DNA of 64,000 bases from an uncultured Dehalococcoidia bacterium (GCA_958296115.1 OY282442.1:1150001-1214000), one strand, 5' to 3'; shown: positions 25,966 through 36,071, numbered from the stretch's first letter. The notes: generated by a model from the letters alone, not told the origin. A program made the numbers and translations.

Positions 25966-26682
25966 ATGGACCTGTTGATCGCTGGGGCAAAGGAGCTTGG
26001 GGTGGGGATTGACGCTCGCCAGGTCCGGCAATTCGAGATGTACTATCGCGAGATGCTGGAAGGGAATTCACGGATGAGCCTGACCGGGGTTACCGACTGG
26101 GAAGAGACGCAGACGCGGCATTTCGTCGATTCTCTGAGTGTCGCGGCAGCCCTTCCGCGCAGGATGTTTCAGGCAGGCGAGGCGCTCATGGACGTGGGGA
26201 GCGGCGGCGGGCTGCCAGGCGTCCCGCTCAAGATCGCGTATCCGGAGGTGTCGGTAACCCTGCTCGAGGCGAACGGGAAGAAGGCGGCCTTCCTCCGGCG
26301 GCTGGTCGAGGTATTGGGCCTGAGCGGCGTCAGCGTCGTTCGCGGGCGCGCCGAGGAGGCGGGGCATCGCCCCGAGCTCCGCGAGCGATTCGGCCTGGTG
26401 GTATCCCGCGCGGTCGCCAGGCTCGACGCGCTCGCGGAGCTGACCCTGCCGTTTTGCCGGGTCGGAGGAACGACCATAGCCCAGAAGGGGCCGGACGTAC
26501 GCCGTGAGGTTGACCTTGCCCGGAATGCCATCGAGGCCCTTGGAGGAGGCGATGTCCGCGTGATAGAGGCTCGGCCTGCCGGCAGTCCTGCCCCGCGAAC
26601 GCTGGTGGCGGTCTCCAAGGCAAGGCCGACCCCGAAGCGGTTCCCCCGCCGGCCCGGGATCCCGTCGAAGCGGCCCCTGTGA
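25966..26682 (+). CDS. rsmG: 16S rRNA (guanine-N7) methyltransferase
   Basis: SAM-dependent methylation of G527 in 16S rRNA. The 238-residue protein has HFVDSLSVAA, the SAM loop DVGSGGGLPGVPLKI, VTLLEANGKKAAFL, VVSRAVARLDAL, and the diagnostic C-terminus PKRFPRRPGIPSKRPL. The start is ambiguous: ATG at 25966 or TTG at 25954, both in frame and without an ideal ribosome site. It is 16 bp from the following membrane-protein gene. Confidence 0.93.
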   Translation: MDLLIAGAKELGVGIDARQVRQFEMYYREMLEGNSRMSLTGVTDWEETQTRHFVDSLSVAAALPRRMFQAGEALMDVGSGGGLPGVPLKIAYPEVSVTLLEANGKKAAFLRRLVEVLGLSGVSVVRGRAEEAGHRPELRERFGLVVSRAVARLDALAELTLPFCRVGGTTIAQKGPDVRREVDLARNAIEALGGGDVRVIEARPAGSPAPRTLVAVSKARPTPKRFPRRPGIPSKRPL

Positions 26683-26698
26683 ACATGAGCGCCGTAAA

Positions 26699-27727
26699 TT
26701 GAGCTCGATAGAGAGGGAGGCGGCGCAGGACGGTCTTGGCCCGGCGCTAAGACGCCGCTTCCTGTCCGTCCCAGCCCTGGTCTCACTGGTGGTCGCCGTC
26801 CTCTTCGTCCTATTCCTCGCGACCCGATTCGATCTCGACTGGGGCAAGACGTGGGCGAACATCCGCGGCATGGACCTGGCGCTCTACGGCGCTGGACTGG
26901 CGGCGTACTACGCCAGCTTCTTCGTTCGGGGGCTGCGCTGGCGCCTCCTGGTTCAGAACGCCGGGCTTCATACCCACGAGGGCGCGAATCTGCCCTCGGC
27001 GGCCCGTTTCGCCCAGCTCATAATCATCGGCTGGTTCGTCAACTCCATCGCCTGGCTGAGGATGGGCGACGCGTACCGCGCCTACGCCCTCAGCCGGGAG
27101 GCGAAGGTGGACGTGCCTTCCAGCCTGGGCACGGTGCTGGCCGAGCGCGTCATGGACATGTTCGCCGTTCTGGTCCTCGCGCTGGCGGGCGTGGCCTGGT
27201 TCTCGGCTACCAGCGGGGCAGGCGTGGTGGAGCGGGTCCTCATAGCCGCCCTCTTGATGGCCGGCGCGCTGGCGGCCCTGCTGTTCTTCATGAAAAAGTT
27301 CGGCGCCAGGCTCGCGCGCCGGCTCCCGGACAGGATAGAGAGGGGATACCAAGCGTTCCAGGACGTAACGATGGACAGCTTGGCGCAATTCCCGGCAGTC
27401 ATGGCCCTCGGCCTGATAGGCTGGCTGCTGGAGACGGCGCGGCTGTACCTGGTTGTACAAGCCCTGGACCTGTCCATTACCCTGCCCCTCGCGCTCGTGG
27501 CGGCCCTCGGCCATGCCATCCTGAGCGCCGTTCCGACCCCCGGCGGCGTCGGCGCGGTCGAGCCGGGCGTCACCGGCCTGCTGGCGCTGGGAATGGAGCG
27601 GAGCGACGCGGCGTCGGTCACCCTGGCCGACCGGACGATAACCTACCTCAGCGTCCTCGTCATCGGCGGCATAGCCATGCTGCTATGGCAGGCGTCTATA
27701 GCGCGCCGAGAGAGGAGGGCGAGGTAG
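26699..27727 (+). CDS. Lysylphosphatidylglycerol-synthase-like transmembrane protein
   Basis: A 342-residue polytopic protein of the UPF0104 family, the flippase domain also found in MprF. It has about eight hydrophobic segments; conserved pieces are YYASFFVRGLRWRLLVQ, WFVNSIAWLRMGDAYRAYAL, VLAERVMDMFAVL, and TPGGVGAVEPGVTGLLAL. Members move or modify lipids or glycolipids; no substrate can be assigned. A TTG at 26699 is the only reasonable start. A repeat follows the stop. Confidence 0.85.
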   Translation: MSSIEREAAQDGLGPALRRRFLSVPALVSLVVAVLFVLFLATRFDLDWGKTWANIRGMDLALYGAGLAAYYASFFVRGLRWRLLVQNAGLHTHEGANLPSAARFAQLIIIGWFVNSIAWLRMGDAYRAYALSREAKVDVPSSLGTVLAERVMDMFAVLVLALAGVAWFSATSGAGVVERVLIAALLMAGALAALLFFMKKFGARLARRLPDRIERGYQAFQDVTMDSLAQFPAVMALGLIGWLLETARLYLVVQALDLSITLPLALVAALGHAILSAVPTPGGVGAVEPGVTGLLALGMERSDAASVTLADRTITYLSVLVIGGIAMLLWQASIARRERRAR

Positions 27728-27731
27728 TATT

Positions 27732-27778
27732 GGCGTCCTGAATCACCCTCACCCTAACCCTCTCCGTCAATACTACCC
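27732..27778. repeat. GAGGG-type repeat (copy 4, truncated)
   Basis: Holds only the first half of the element (GGCGTCCTGAATCACCCTCA through CCCTCTCC) and lacks the second palindrome arm. It lies between the convergent UPF0104 gene and the GT-C-like gene. Confidence 0.7.
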
Positions 27779-27786
27779 TCGGCCCA

Positions 27787-28074
27787 CTACTCCCCAGGCC
27801 GGAACTCCCCCTCCCAGAGGTGGTGGTAACCGTCTTCCACAACACGCACTTGGCCGGTAAAGATGCGGGCAATATCATAATCAGGGAGAACCGCCGTCGC
27901 TATACATCTCCCGGCGAATATCACGCCGCGCTGGCCGAAGCGGAAGTCCGGATTGTGGAAACCGCGCTGCCGGCGATGGATGGGAAGACCGCTCACGTCA
28001 ACCGGATACAGATGCAGGAAGAACCACGCCTCCGTGTCGGGCGGGGCGTACGGCTGACCAGCGACTGGCGGGGG
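27787..28074 (-). pseudogene. Detached C-terminal domain of the GT-C-like protein
   Basis: This stretch continues in frame from the TAG that ends the gene at 28075. It encodes 95 residues clearly homologous to the C-terminus of the paralogue at 30353-32743: DTEAWFFLHLYPVDVSG, FHNPDFRFGQRGVIF, then DYDIARIFTGQVRVVEDGY and HLWEGEF, ending at its own stop. So the ancestral protein was about 856 residues and now stops 95 residues early, unless the TAG is read through or is an assembly error. Confidence 0.75.
27790..27910. repeat. Direct repeat of the GT-C 3' end (with 30360-30480)
   Basis: This 120-bp stretch and 30360-30480 are roughly 90 percent identical by eye and in the same orientation; both encode the shared C-terminal domain. 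Recombination between them would remove the intervening 2.6 kb gene. Confidence 0.75.
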
Positions 28075-30360
28075 CTATTCCACCCCTCCACGCTGTATCA
28101 GCATCACATGGTCCAGCATGATGTGGCCCCAGCCGCCGGTCTCGTCGTCGAAAAGCTCCAGCTGCAGGCGCTTTCCAGCATAATCGGCCAGTGGGTGAAC
28201 CACAAACCTGAAACTCTCCGTGTCCCGGCCGCGCCAGACCGCGGCCTCATCTCCGTTGGCCAGCAGGCGCACCCCGACGCCCTCGCCATCACCCCCGGCA
28301 ATCAGGAAGACCAAGCGTTGCTCGACCGACGCGGTGAACTCCGGCGAGAGCGCCCGTCCGGTGGCATTGTCTGCCCTGCTGGGATGGTAGCTCGTCAGGA
28401 AGCCCGGGCCGAAATTGCCAAAAATGTGCTGCTGACCTTCAACGGCCGTGTGCTGACCGTGGTTGACAACGGCATCGCCAATAACCTCCCAGCCGTCGAA
28501 GTCGTCCTCGAAACTCCCGATGAACCGTTCGCCAACGTAGTAATTTTCCCCGTCGCGGAAGTGATTGTCGGCAATGACAGGCGAAAGGACTCTCCCGGCC
28601 CGCAAGTCGTGTCCAGCGAAGCTTGCCGCGACCCACTCATGGTCGTCGGAGTCGAAGGGCATCCACAGGCCGGGGCCGACCTTCACGGCGTACTGACCTC
28701 GGCGGAGGGCCTGGGCTTCGCTGGCGGCGGCAGCATGCGCTGTAAAGTTGACGCCGCGCCGCTCCAGGTATCCGGCCGGCGGTAGGCGGTCGTGGGCGAT
28801 TGCGCGCTGGCGGTTGGGCATTGTGACAGGATTGCGCGCCACCGTCGCATCGGTCAAGCCGAAGATGTCGATGACTTTCAGATCCGGCAGGTAATAGAAC
28901 CTGCCGAGACCTCCGCCTGCCATCAGCGCGTCTTCAGGAATAACTCCCCGCTCCATATTCTCGTAGGGCTGGTACGCACGCAACTGCTCATTGGCGAACT
29001 CGCGGTGTTCCGCGAATCGTGAAGCGACATCCTGCTCAATAGACTGACGGCGCAGGTCGTTGGAGATAGCGGCCAGCGCGCGCATACCAGGCGCGGCCAG
29101 CAGCCGGCGGGCGTTGCGCTCGTCGAGCTCTATGTGAAGTCTCAAGATTCGTTTGTCAATCCTGGCGCCCTCGATCAACAGTTCTCCCTGTATGGCGCCG
29201 CAGTAGAAGATGACGGGGATGAACAGGATAAGCGCGCAAGTCCTTGCTCCCGACAGCCAGATATGGATCGGAGGTGGAGTAAATTGGCGCAGCCAGGCCG
29301 CCAACCGCGCTGCAAGATGAACGATGCCCCCAGCAGCCGGCAGCGCCAGCAACGGCCAGTAGAAGTCCAACGGGCGATACTCGAAATGGTCGCCGCCAAT
29401 CCGCATCACATAGGCCATGTGGACGGCGATTAGCAGCAGGACCAGGGCATAAGTCCCGTCGCGGGTCTCCCGCCAGCGATGCCGCAAAGCAACCCACGCC
29501 AGGGGAATCAGCAGGTATAGGCCCGTCTCCAGCGCCGCCGACCACAGGTAGCGGAAGCCCGACTCGTACCACGGGCGGACGTGCTTGGCGTAGTAGGTGT
29601 TGGGCAGCCACTCGCCGTAGTAGGCAAAGCGGAACAGGAAGTGGGCTGCCACCAGGATGACGAAGGGCGCCGCCAGGTACGCCAATTCGCGCCAGTCCAC
29701 CCGCATCCCCTTGGCGTCGGCCATCCGCTGGACGAAGAACCAGCCGAAACAGCACGCGGCAATCAACGGGCCTTCGGGCCGGGTCAGGGCCGCCCCGGCC
29801 AGGCTCAGCGACGCCGCCAGCAGGCCGGCTCGCCTGTCGCGGTAGAGGCTCAGGCAGACGACGGCCAGGACGATGAAGAAGGTGAACTGCCGCGTTTCCA
29901 GTCCGCCGCCCGAGGTCCACACGGCAAAAGTCGCGCTGCCGCACACCAACCCCAAGGCCATCCAGCCGACCAATCCCCGGTTTCGCAGCGAGGGCAGGCG
30001 ATAGACCCACCATGCCAGCGCCCCTAATGTTCCAGCGGTGCAGACCGCCGACAGCCACGGGGCCGCATCCTCCGGGGCAATGCCCAGCGCCCGCCAGATG
30101 GCGGCCAGCTCCAGCGTCCACAGGAAGTTGGAGTAACCCTCCACCCGCTCGCCGGGGTTGAACACCAACCCGTGACCCTCCAGCAGGTTGCGCGCGTAGC
30201 GGAAGCTGATGAAGGCGTCGTCGGTCAGGAACCACGACACCGAGGCCAGCCAGGCCAGCAGGGCCAACCAGGGCAGGCAGGCCAGGATGAGAACGAGGGA
30301 TGCCCTTGGCGGCTCGCTCGACGTCGGTCCCTTCATCGCTGCGCTTGGGCCGCTACTCAT
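28075..30360 (-). CDS. GT-C-like polytopic glycosyltransferase, cut short by in-frame TAG
   Basis: A 761-residue membrane protein. After an N-terminal hydrophobic segment comes the ArnT-like loop WFLTDDAFISFRYARNLL, whose acidic pair is typical of lipid-linked GT-C enzymes, then VEGYSNFLWTLELAAI and about ten hydrophobic segments to residue 390. The rest is extracytoplasmic, with a beta-sandwich-like region near the end (SFEDDFDGWEVIGDAVV). The start ATG at 30360 overlaps the previous stop by 8 nt. The TAG at 28077-28075 is followed in frame by a conserved domain. The substrate is unknown; it probably glycosylates proteins or envelope polymers. Confidence 0.75.
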   Translation of the reverse strand: MSSGPSAAMKGPTSSEPPRASLVLILACLPWLALLAWLASVSWFLTDDAFISFRYARNLLEGHGLVFNPGERVEGYSNFLWTLELAAIWRALGIAPEDAAPWLSAVCTAGTLGALAWWVYRLPSLRNRGLVGWMALGLVCGSATFAVWTSGGGLETRQFTFFIVLAVVCLSLYRDRRAGLLAASLSLAGAALTRPEGPLIAACCFGWFFVQRMADAKGMRVDWRELAYLAAPFVILVAAHFLFRFAYYGEWLPNTYYAKHVRPWYESGFRYLWSAALETGLYLLIPLAWVALRHRWRETRDGTYALVLLLIAVHMAYVMRIGGDHFEYRPLDFYWPLLALPAAGGIVHLAARLAAWLRQFTPPPIHIWLSGARTCALILFIPVIFYCGAIQGELLIEGARIDKRILRLHIELDERNARRLLAAPGMRALAAISNDLRRQSIEQDVASRFAEHREFANEQLRAYQPYENMERGVIPEDALMAGGGLGRFYYLPDLKVIDIFGLTDATVARNPVTMPNRQRAIAHDRLPPAGYLERRGVNFTAHAAAASEAQALRRGQYAVKVGPGLWMPFDSDDHEWVAASFAGHDLRAGRVLSPVIADNHFRDGENYYVGERFIGSFEDDFDGWEVIGDAVVNHGQHTAVEGQQHIFGNFGPGFLTSYHPSRADNATGRALSPEFTASVEQRLVFLIAGGDGEGVGVRLLANGDEAAVWRGRDTESFRFVVHPLADYAGKRLQLELFDDETGGWGHIMLDHVMLIQRGGVE

Positions 30361-32743
30361 TGAGCCGGAACTCCCCCTCCCAGAGGTGGTTGTAACCGCC
30401 GTCCACAACACGTACTTGGCCGGTAAAGATGCGGGCAATATCATACTCCGGGAGAGCCGCCGTCGCCATACATCTCCCGTCGAATAGCACGCCGCGCCCG
30501 TCGAAACCGAAGTCCAAGTTGTCGAAGCCGTGCCGCTTGCGATAGTCGGGAAGGTCGTTCATGTCAACCGGGTACAGGGCCAGGAAGAACCACGCCTCCG
30601 TGTCGGCCGGGGCGCACGGCTCCTTCACGTAGGTCAGCGTGTTTTCGCTGAGATACACGTCCCAGTCGGAGCGGATTACCGGCGGGCTCTCTCCGACCAG
30701 TCTTGCCATGTAATCGTCCACCCGCATTGTTTCAACCCTAACCGGAGGGAAGGCGTCGTGGGGCAACACGAGGGCAGCCACGCACAGCCCCGTCTCCGTT
30801 TGCTTCCAGGCTTTGGCGGCCGGTTCATCCGCCGCGCCAGCCCATGACCACACTGCCAACTCGTCCGGCGCGCAATCGCTGGCGAACGCCTGCGCCATCC
30901 GTCCGGCCACAATCACTCCGACATCTCCCGATTGATAGTCGAAGCGCGGCTCCATCCGTTGCCAGAACCAGTCGGAACGATTGATCCCGCCCGATGACGT
31001 CTCCGACGGCTCGGCGGGCCAGAGATTGAATTGGAGCTCGCCATCGTGGTCATGGTGATACGGCGGCCCTTCGAACAACAAGGCGTCCAGGTGTTGGCTG
31101 ACTGAAAGCAGGTTGGCGAAGTGGGTAATTCCGTAACGCTGGTAGAACGCGTCCTCGGTTCCTCCCTTTCGGCGCAGGTAACCGTAGGAGTTGACCAGGC
31201 CGTCCAGATTCACCACCGGAAAGCGCGAGAAGTACCCGGTGACGCCAGCGGACCACGACCCGACCACGCTGTCCTCAGGCAACGCGCGGTCCATAACCTG
31301 CACACCCATATGAGAAGTAACCTCCCATTCGCGGTATGTTGACTCGCTCTTCCAGTCAACATATCGGAACGGCCCGGCGAAGTCCGCCTTCGCAAACAGG
31401 AACACCGCGCCAACAACGACGATGCCCACGCTCACAATGTTGGCTGCCCGGGGCCACCTCGGCCCGATGAAACGGCGGACGAAGTGGATGGCGACATAGC
31501 ACCTTGCGGGAATAATAAGCGCCATCAGCAGGTACGCCGGGACGAAGTACCAGTCATAACTCCCCCAGTAGGGATCCACAGTGAGAACGGTCTGAGCGAA
31601 CTTGGCGAGATGGCCGACCGCCAAGCCGAACACGCATACCATGAAGGCCAGGGGCAGCCAGTCCTTCCGGTACCTAGAACGGCGGGCGAGCCACCAGACC
31701 AGAGCGACGTAGGCGCAGACCTCCAGCGCGACCAGCAGCTCGTAGTCGAACACGGGAATCTGCAAGACGTCCCGGAAGTTCTGAACGAAGCTGTATCCGC
31801 CTTCGTTATCCCACCGGGCTTGCGACCACATCTGCTTGGTCGAGCCGCTCACCGGCGTCAAGCCCCCGAAGACGATGCCGTTGTATGCGAAGTAGACCAG
31901 GATGCCGCCGACCGCGCCCAGCAGCGGCGCAACGGCGTTCATCGCGAGCACGGAACGCCCCTCTCTTGCCCGATGGCCGGTCCGCTCCCGCCTCGACCAC
32001 TCGATGAGACCGAGCGCGGCGGTGACCGCCAGCGATATGGCGATGTACTCCAACCGCGCCCAGGGCAGAGCGAAGGCCACGCCGGCCAGCGGCCACTTCC
32101 ACCGCCCCGGGTCCCGCGCGTAGAGCGTCGCGGCCAAGAAGAACAGCCCCAACATGAACAGCGCGGCGGCCGCTTCCAGTCCAAGAAATAAGCCGTCGCG
32201 CTGGTAGAGCAGCGGCAGCGTGGCGAACAGCAGAATCCAGGGCAGCCGCGCCAGCCGCGCCGCCACGACGACCAGCGCCGCCCCGCCGGCGATGAGCATG
32301 ATCTCGAACGCCTTGATGCCGAACAGCGCCGCTTCCTTGTCGAATACCCAATAGAAGGGCGTGATGAGAAGCAGCCAGAGGGGATGGTAGCCGTTGGTCT
32401 GGGTGATGCCGCCGTCGAAAGTGGAGAAGTTCCCCGAGGCCAGGTTATAGGCTATCTGGAAGTAATAGAAGGAGTCGTCGCCGTTGACGTCCCGGAGGAG
32501 GTTGACGAGGTCGTAGCGGGCCAGCATGTGCCAAGCAAACGCGGCGCCGTATGCCAGGATGCCAGCGACGAACAGGGCGAACAGCCCGTGGCGCAGCTGG
32601 GAGGAAGGAATTGCCCCCCCCCACGTACTTATGTTCTGATAGCGCGCGCTCAGGGCGCGCCACAGATTGTCAGGCCGAATCAACCCCCGTTGCAATTCAC
32701 TGCGAGGTATTCCGGGATTCGCGGGCCTACCGGATGAACTCAA
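30353..32743 (-). CDS. GT-C-like polytopic glycosyltransferase with C-terminal extracytoplasmic domain
   Basis: A 796-residue paralogue of the next gene. It has DVNGDDSFYYFQIAYNLASG (acidic loop), THPLW-like YHPLWLLLITPFYWVF, about ten further hydrophobic segments to residue 470, and a long soluble C-terminal half ending IFTGQVRVVDGGYNHLWEGEF. It probably transfers a sugar from a lipid carrier outside the membrane. The only start near the N-terminus is TTG 32743. A run of nine G (32622-32614) in codons 41-43 lies just before the first membrane segment; slippage there would switch the protein off. Confidence 0.8.
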   Translation of the reverse strand: MSSSGRPANPGIPRSELQRGLIRPDNLWRALSARYQNISTWGGAIPSSQLRHGLFALFVAGILAYGAAFAWHMLARYDLVNLLRDVNGDDSFYYFQIAYNLASGNFSTFDGGITQTNGYHPLWLLLITPFYWVFDKEAALFGIKAFEIMLIAGGAALVVVAARLARLPWILLFATLPLLYQRDGLFLGLEAAAALFMLGLFFLAATLYARDPGRWKWPLAGVAFALPWARLEYIAISLAVTAALGLIEWSRRERTGHRAREGRSVLAMNAVAPLLGAVGGILVYFAYNGIVFGGLTPVSGSTKQMWSQARWDNEGGYSFVQNFRDVLQIPVFDYELLVALEVCAYVALVWWLARRSRYRKDWLPLAFMVCVFGLAVGHLAKFAQTVLTVDPYWGSYDWYFVPAYLLMALIIPARCYVAIHFVRRFIGPRWPRAANIVSVGIVVVGAVFLFAKADFAGPFRYVDWKSESTYREWEVTSHMGVQVMDRALPEDSVVGSWSAGVTGYFSRFPVVNLDGLVNSYGYLRRKGGTEDAFYQRYGITHFANLLSVSQHLDALLFEGPPYHHDHDGELQFNLWPAEPSETSSGGINRSDWFWQRMEPRFDYQSGDVGVIVAGRMAQAFASDCAPDELAVWSWAGAADEPAAKAWKQTETGLCVAALVLPHDAFPPVRVETMRVDDYMARLVGESPPVIRSDWDVYLSENTLTYVKEPCAPADTEAWFFLALYPVDMNDLPDYRKRHGFDNLDFGFDGRGVLFDGRCMATAALPEYDIARIFTGQVRVVDGGYNHLWEGEFRLNE

Positions 32744-33006
32744 CCGAGTCTCCTACTGACGCCTTCGAGCGTGGCGATGACCTTCAGTCGATATTGAAGG
32801 CGGGGCCAAGTCCAAGCCTCCTCACCAGAAGACTGTGCCATAATCTAACCATCTTATCATGCCATGAATCACCCTAGCCCTCTCCGGTCATAGAGAGAGG
32901 GGATGAGGCGGGGCTGCTTTACCCGCAATTCCGCTTGACCGCGCTCCGCGCGAGGTCGTACACTCCCGCGCCGTAGGCTCATGCGTCATCTGTACCCGGA
33001 GGCATC
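32744..33006. other. Divergent intergenic region with repeat copy 5
   Basis: 263 bp between the GT-C gene and the Fe-S protein. Bases 32866-32932 are a GAGGG-type repeat (GAATCACCCTAGCCCTCTCC ... GAGAGGGGATGAGGCGGGGC). I see no other feature apart from the GGAGG ribosome site before 33007. Confidence 0.6.
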
Positions 33007-34254
33007 ATGGGAAAGCCGATCAGCCATATAGTCAGGCGGCCTGGACGAGTCGAGGGAGACCCGGGAGTCGAAATCCCGGTGTCCGAGGATCTGGCGACCG
33101 TGCCGGGAATCCCCCTGCGCGAGGTGGACGTCTCGTTCTACAGCCGCGTCCAGCCCCTGGAAAGCCAGAACGTCGAGAAGGGCGCGGACAGGGATTGGGT
33201 CTGGACGGTGTACGCCGACGACGTAGCGGAGTACATCAAGGGGCACGACGAGCGGATGAAGCCGTTCATCGACACGGCCTCGGTGTCGGGGGACGTGGAG
33301 CCGTCGGGCGCTCCGACGGCGGGCGAAGACCTCACGGAGGACATCCGGAGCAAGGCGCGCGAGCTTGGATTCGGGGAGGTCGGCTTCACCAGGTTCGACC
33401 GGCGCTACGTCTATGAGAGCAAGCGCGGCTGGGTCAAGTTCCCTCACGCGGTCTGCCTTGCGCTGGAGCAGGACTACGGCCAGACGCAGAGCCTGCCCAG
33501 CCTGGAGGCCGAGTACGCGCACTACGGCACATACGAGATAGAGAGCGAAATGGCGGAGAGGCTGGCCGAGCTCATCAGGGACAGGGGCTACCACGCGCAG
33601 ATGCACAGCCCGCGTGACCCGAGCGCGGCGGTGATACCGATGTTCGTTGCGGCGGGGCTGGGCCAGCTGGGGGCGAACGGGCAGCTGCTGTCCCCGCACT
33701 TCGGCTCCAGGGCCCGGCTCATGATGATAACGACCGACGCGCCGGTAAAGTACGACGCGCCGGTCGATTACGGGATGCACGCCTTCTGCCAGAAGTGCCA
33801 GATATGCGTGAACCGATGCCCCGGCCGCGCCCTCGTGAAGGACAGGGTATGGTGGCGCGGGGCCCATAAGAACAAGCTCATCTACGAGCGGTGCCGCCCC
33901 GTGATGGCAACCTACGAGGGCTGCGGCGTCTGCATGAAGGTCTGCCCCGTCCAGAAGTTCGGGATGCCGGCGGTGATGGAGCATTACGTCGAGACCGGCG
34001 AGGTGCTCGGCAAGGGGACCGACGATCTGGAGGGGTACGCGCTGAGCGACAAGGGGTACTTTGCTCCGGGCAAGCTCCCGCATTTCGAGCGGAGCTTCTT
34101 CGAGTTTCCGCACGGACGCCGCGAGGACTGGCTGTTCGAGCAGTTCAAGGAGCGGCTCGCCAACGAGGAGACGCCGACGACCGAGGACCTGTCGCAGTTC
34201 GCGCGGAAGGTCAAGTCGGCGATGGTCAAGAGCCGCGCCACGCGCGACGAGTAG
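33007..34254 (+). CDS. Reductive-dehalogenase-like double 4Fe-4S protein
   Basis: A 415-residue cytosolic protein. Its C-terminal half has two cysteine sets: [16 protein letters not shown] (about residues 261-275) and C...CGVCMKVCP (about 296-313), the arrangement of reductive dehalogenase and QueG ferredoxin domains. The preceding [25 protein letters not shown] matches the base-off corrinoid side of these families. There is no twin-arginine signal and no membrane-anchor gene, so it is unlikely to be respiratory; a catabolic or other cobalamin-linked reduction is possible. GGAGG precedes the ATG. ilvD follows after 22 bp. Confidence 0.8.
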   Translation: MGKPISHIVRRPGRVEGDPGVEIPVSEDLATVPGIPLREVDVSFYSRVQPLESQNVEKGADRDWVWTVYADDVAEYIKGHDERMKPFIDTASVSGDVEPSGAPTAGEDLTEDIRSKARELGFGEVGFTRFDRRYVYESKRGWVKFPHAVCLALEQDYGQTQSLPSLEAEYAHYGTYEIESEMAERLAELIRDRGYHAQMHSPRDPSAAVIPMFVAAGLGQLGANGQLLSPHFGSRARLMMITTDAPVKYDAPVDYGMHAFCQKCQICVNRCPGRALVKDRVWWRGAHKNKLIYERCRPVMATYEGCGVCMKVCPVQKFGMPAVMEHYVETGEVLGKGTDDLEGYALSDKGYFAPGKLPHFERSFFEFPHGRREDWLFEQFKERLANEETPTTEDLSQFARKVKSAMVKSRATRDE

Positions 34255-34276
34255 CCCCAAACGCCAGGAGACGGAC

Positions 34277-35971
34277 ATGGTTACTGGAAACAAGGTGGAC
34301 TTGAAGCGTCACAGCAGGGCGGTTAGCGAGGGGCCTGACAGGGCGCCGGCGCGCTCCATGCTCCGGGCCGTCGGACTCGACGACGAGGACATGGACAAGC
34401 CTTTCGTCGCCATAGGCAACCTCGCCAGCGACGTTACGCCGTGCAACGTCCACCTGGACCGGCTCGCGCAGAAGGTCAAGCGGGGCGTCCGCGAGGCCGG
34501 CGGCGTTCCCTTCATGTTCGGGACTATCACGATAAGCGACGGCATCTCGATGGGCACCGAGGGGATGAAGGCGTCGCTGGTCAGCCGGGAGGTGATTGCG
34601 GACTCGATAGAGACCGTGGCGTTCGGGGAGAGCATGGACGGCCTGATAGTGGTCGCGGCGTGCGACAAGAACATGCCTGGCGCGATGATGGCCATGGCGA
34701 GGCTGAACCTGCCGTCCATGTTCTTCTACGGCGGGGCTATCCTGCCGGGCAACTACCAGGGCAAGGACGTGAACATTCAGGACATGTACGAGGCGGTGGG
34801 CTCCTGGTCCCAGGGCAAGATGAGCCTCGAGGACCTGCTGGGCATGGAGAGGGTAGCGTGCCCGGGTGAGGGAGCGTGCGCGGGGATGTTCACCGCGAAC
34901 ACGATGTCCTCCGCTATCGAGGCCATGGGGATGTCGATTCCAGGCGCTTCTTCGATCCCGGCCGTCGATCCGAGGAACGAGGACATGGCGCTGAAGTCGG
35001 GCGGGATACTCCAGCGCCTGCTGGAGCGTAACATCAAGGCGCGTGACATCCTGACGCGCGAGGCGTTCGAGAACGCCGTGAGGGTTGTGCTGGCCATGGG
35101 CGGCTCCACCAACGCGGCGCTGCACCTGCTCGCAATCGCCCACGAAGCCGACGTGGAGTTAGAGCTCGACGACTTCGACCGGCTCAGCCGCACTACCCCG
35201 TACATCACTGACCTGCGCCCCGGCGGACGGTTCGTCATGTCGGACATGGACAAGGTGGGCGGCGTGCCCGTGGTGATGCGGGAGCTGCTGGAGGCCGGGC
35301 TGCTCCACGGTGACGCGCTCACCATCACGGGCAAGACCATCGCGGAGAACCTGGAGGCTTTCGACGCCAGGCCGGACAGCCGCGTGATATATCCCGCTTC
35401 CTCGCCTCGCAAGCCCACCGGCGGCCTGGCCATCCTGAAGGGCAACTTGGCTCCCGAGGGTGCTGTCATGAAGGTTGCCGGCACCGCGCACCTGAAGCAC
35501 GAGGGGCCCGCAAAGGTCTATGACGGCGAGCGAGCCGCGTTCGAGGCCGTGACCAAGGGCGAGATCAAAGACGGCGACGTGCTGGTGCTGCGCTACGAGG
35601 GGCCGAAGGGCGGTCCTGGGATGCAGGAGATGCTCGCGGTTACCGGCGCTATCATGGGGCAGGGGCTCGGCGACAGCGTGCTGATGATGACCGACGGGCG
35701 GTTTTCGGGCGCCACCCGCGGGCCGATGATAGGCCACGTCGCGCCCGAGGCCCAGGTCGGAGGTCCCATAGCGCTGGTGAGGAACGGCGACGTCATCTCG
35801 ATGGACGTGGAGACGCGGGATCTGTCGGTCATGGTATCCGACGAGGAGCTGACGCGCCGACGGAGCGAGTGGTCGCCGCCGAAACCCAGGCACACGACCG
35901 GCGTGATGGGGAAGTACGCGAGGCTGGTGTCCTCCGCCTCCAAGGGAGCCGTTACTACTGGTTCAACATAG
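34277..35971 (+). CDS. ilvD: Dihydroxy-acid dehydratase
   Basis: Fe-S dehydratase of branched-chain amino acid synthesis, 564 residues, converting 2,3-dihydroxy-3-methylbutanoate to the keto acid. Conserved are [34 protein letters not shown], the cluster cysteine in [31 protein letters not shown], and [20 protein letters not shown] near the C-terminus. CAGGAG lies 7 nt before the ATG at 34277; the open frame upstream overlaps the Fe-S gene and is not used. Confidence 0.95.
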   Translation: MVTGNKVDLKRHSRAVSEGPDRAPARSMLRAVGLDDEDMDKPFVAIGNLASDVTPCNVHLDRLAQKVKRGVREAGGVPFMFGTITISDGISMGTEGMKASLVSREVIADSIETVAFGESMDGLIVVAACDKNMPGAMMAMARLNLPSMFFYGGAILPGNYQGKDVNIQDMYEAVGSWSQGKMSLEDLLGMERVACPGEGACAGMFTANTMSSAIEAMGMSIPGASSIPAVDPRNEDMALKSGGILQRLLERNIKARDILTREAFENAVRVVLAMGGSTNAALHLLAIAHEADVELELDDFDRLSRTTPYITDLRPGGRFVMSDMDKVGGVPVVMRELLEAGLLHGDALTITGKTIAENLEAFDARPDSRVIYPASSPRKPTGGLAILKGNLAPEGAVMKVAGTAHLKHEGPAKVYDGERAAFEAVTKGEIKDGDVLVLRYEGPKGGPGMQEMLAVTGAIMGQGLGDSVLMMTDGRFSGATRGPMIGHVAPEAQVGGPIALVRNGDVISMDVETRDLSVMVSDEELTRRRSEWSPPKPRHTTGVMGKYARLVSSASKGAVTTGST

Positions 35972-35975
35972 TAAC

Positions 35976-36062
35976 GGCGTCGTGAATCACCCTCTCCCAT
36001 CAAGGGGATAGGGGATAAGGCGGACTGCCTACCCGTCATGTTGAATGGACGGAGCGCTATCT
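35976..36062. repeat. GAGGG-type palindromic repeat (copy 6)
   Basis: Full element between convergent ilvD and the stress protein: GGCGTCGTGAATCACC, CTCCCATCAAGGGGATAGGGG, GGCGGACTGCCTACCCGTCA and the tail GAATGGACGGAGCG. Confidence 0.75.
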
Positions 36063-36071
36063 GACGCGCCG

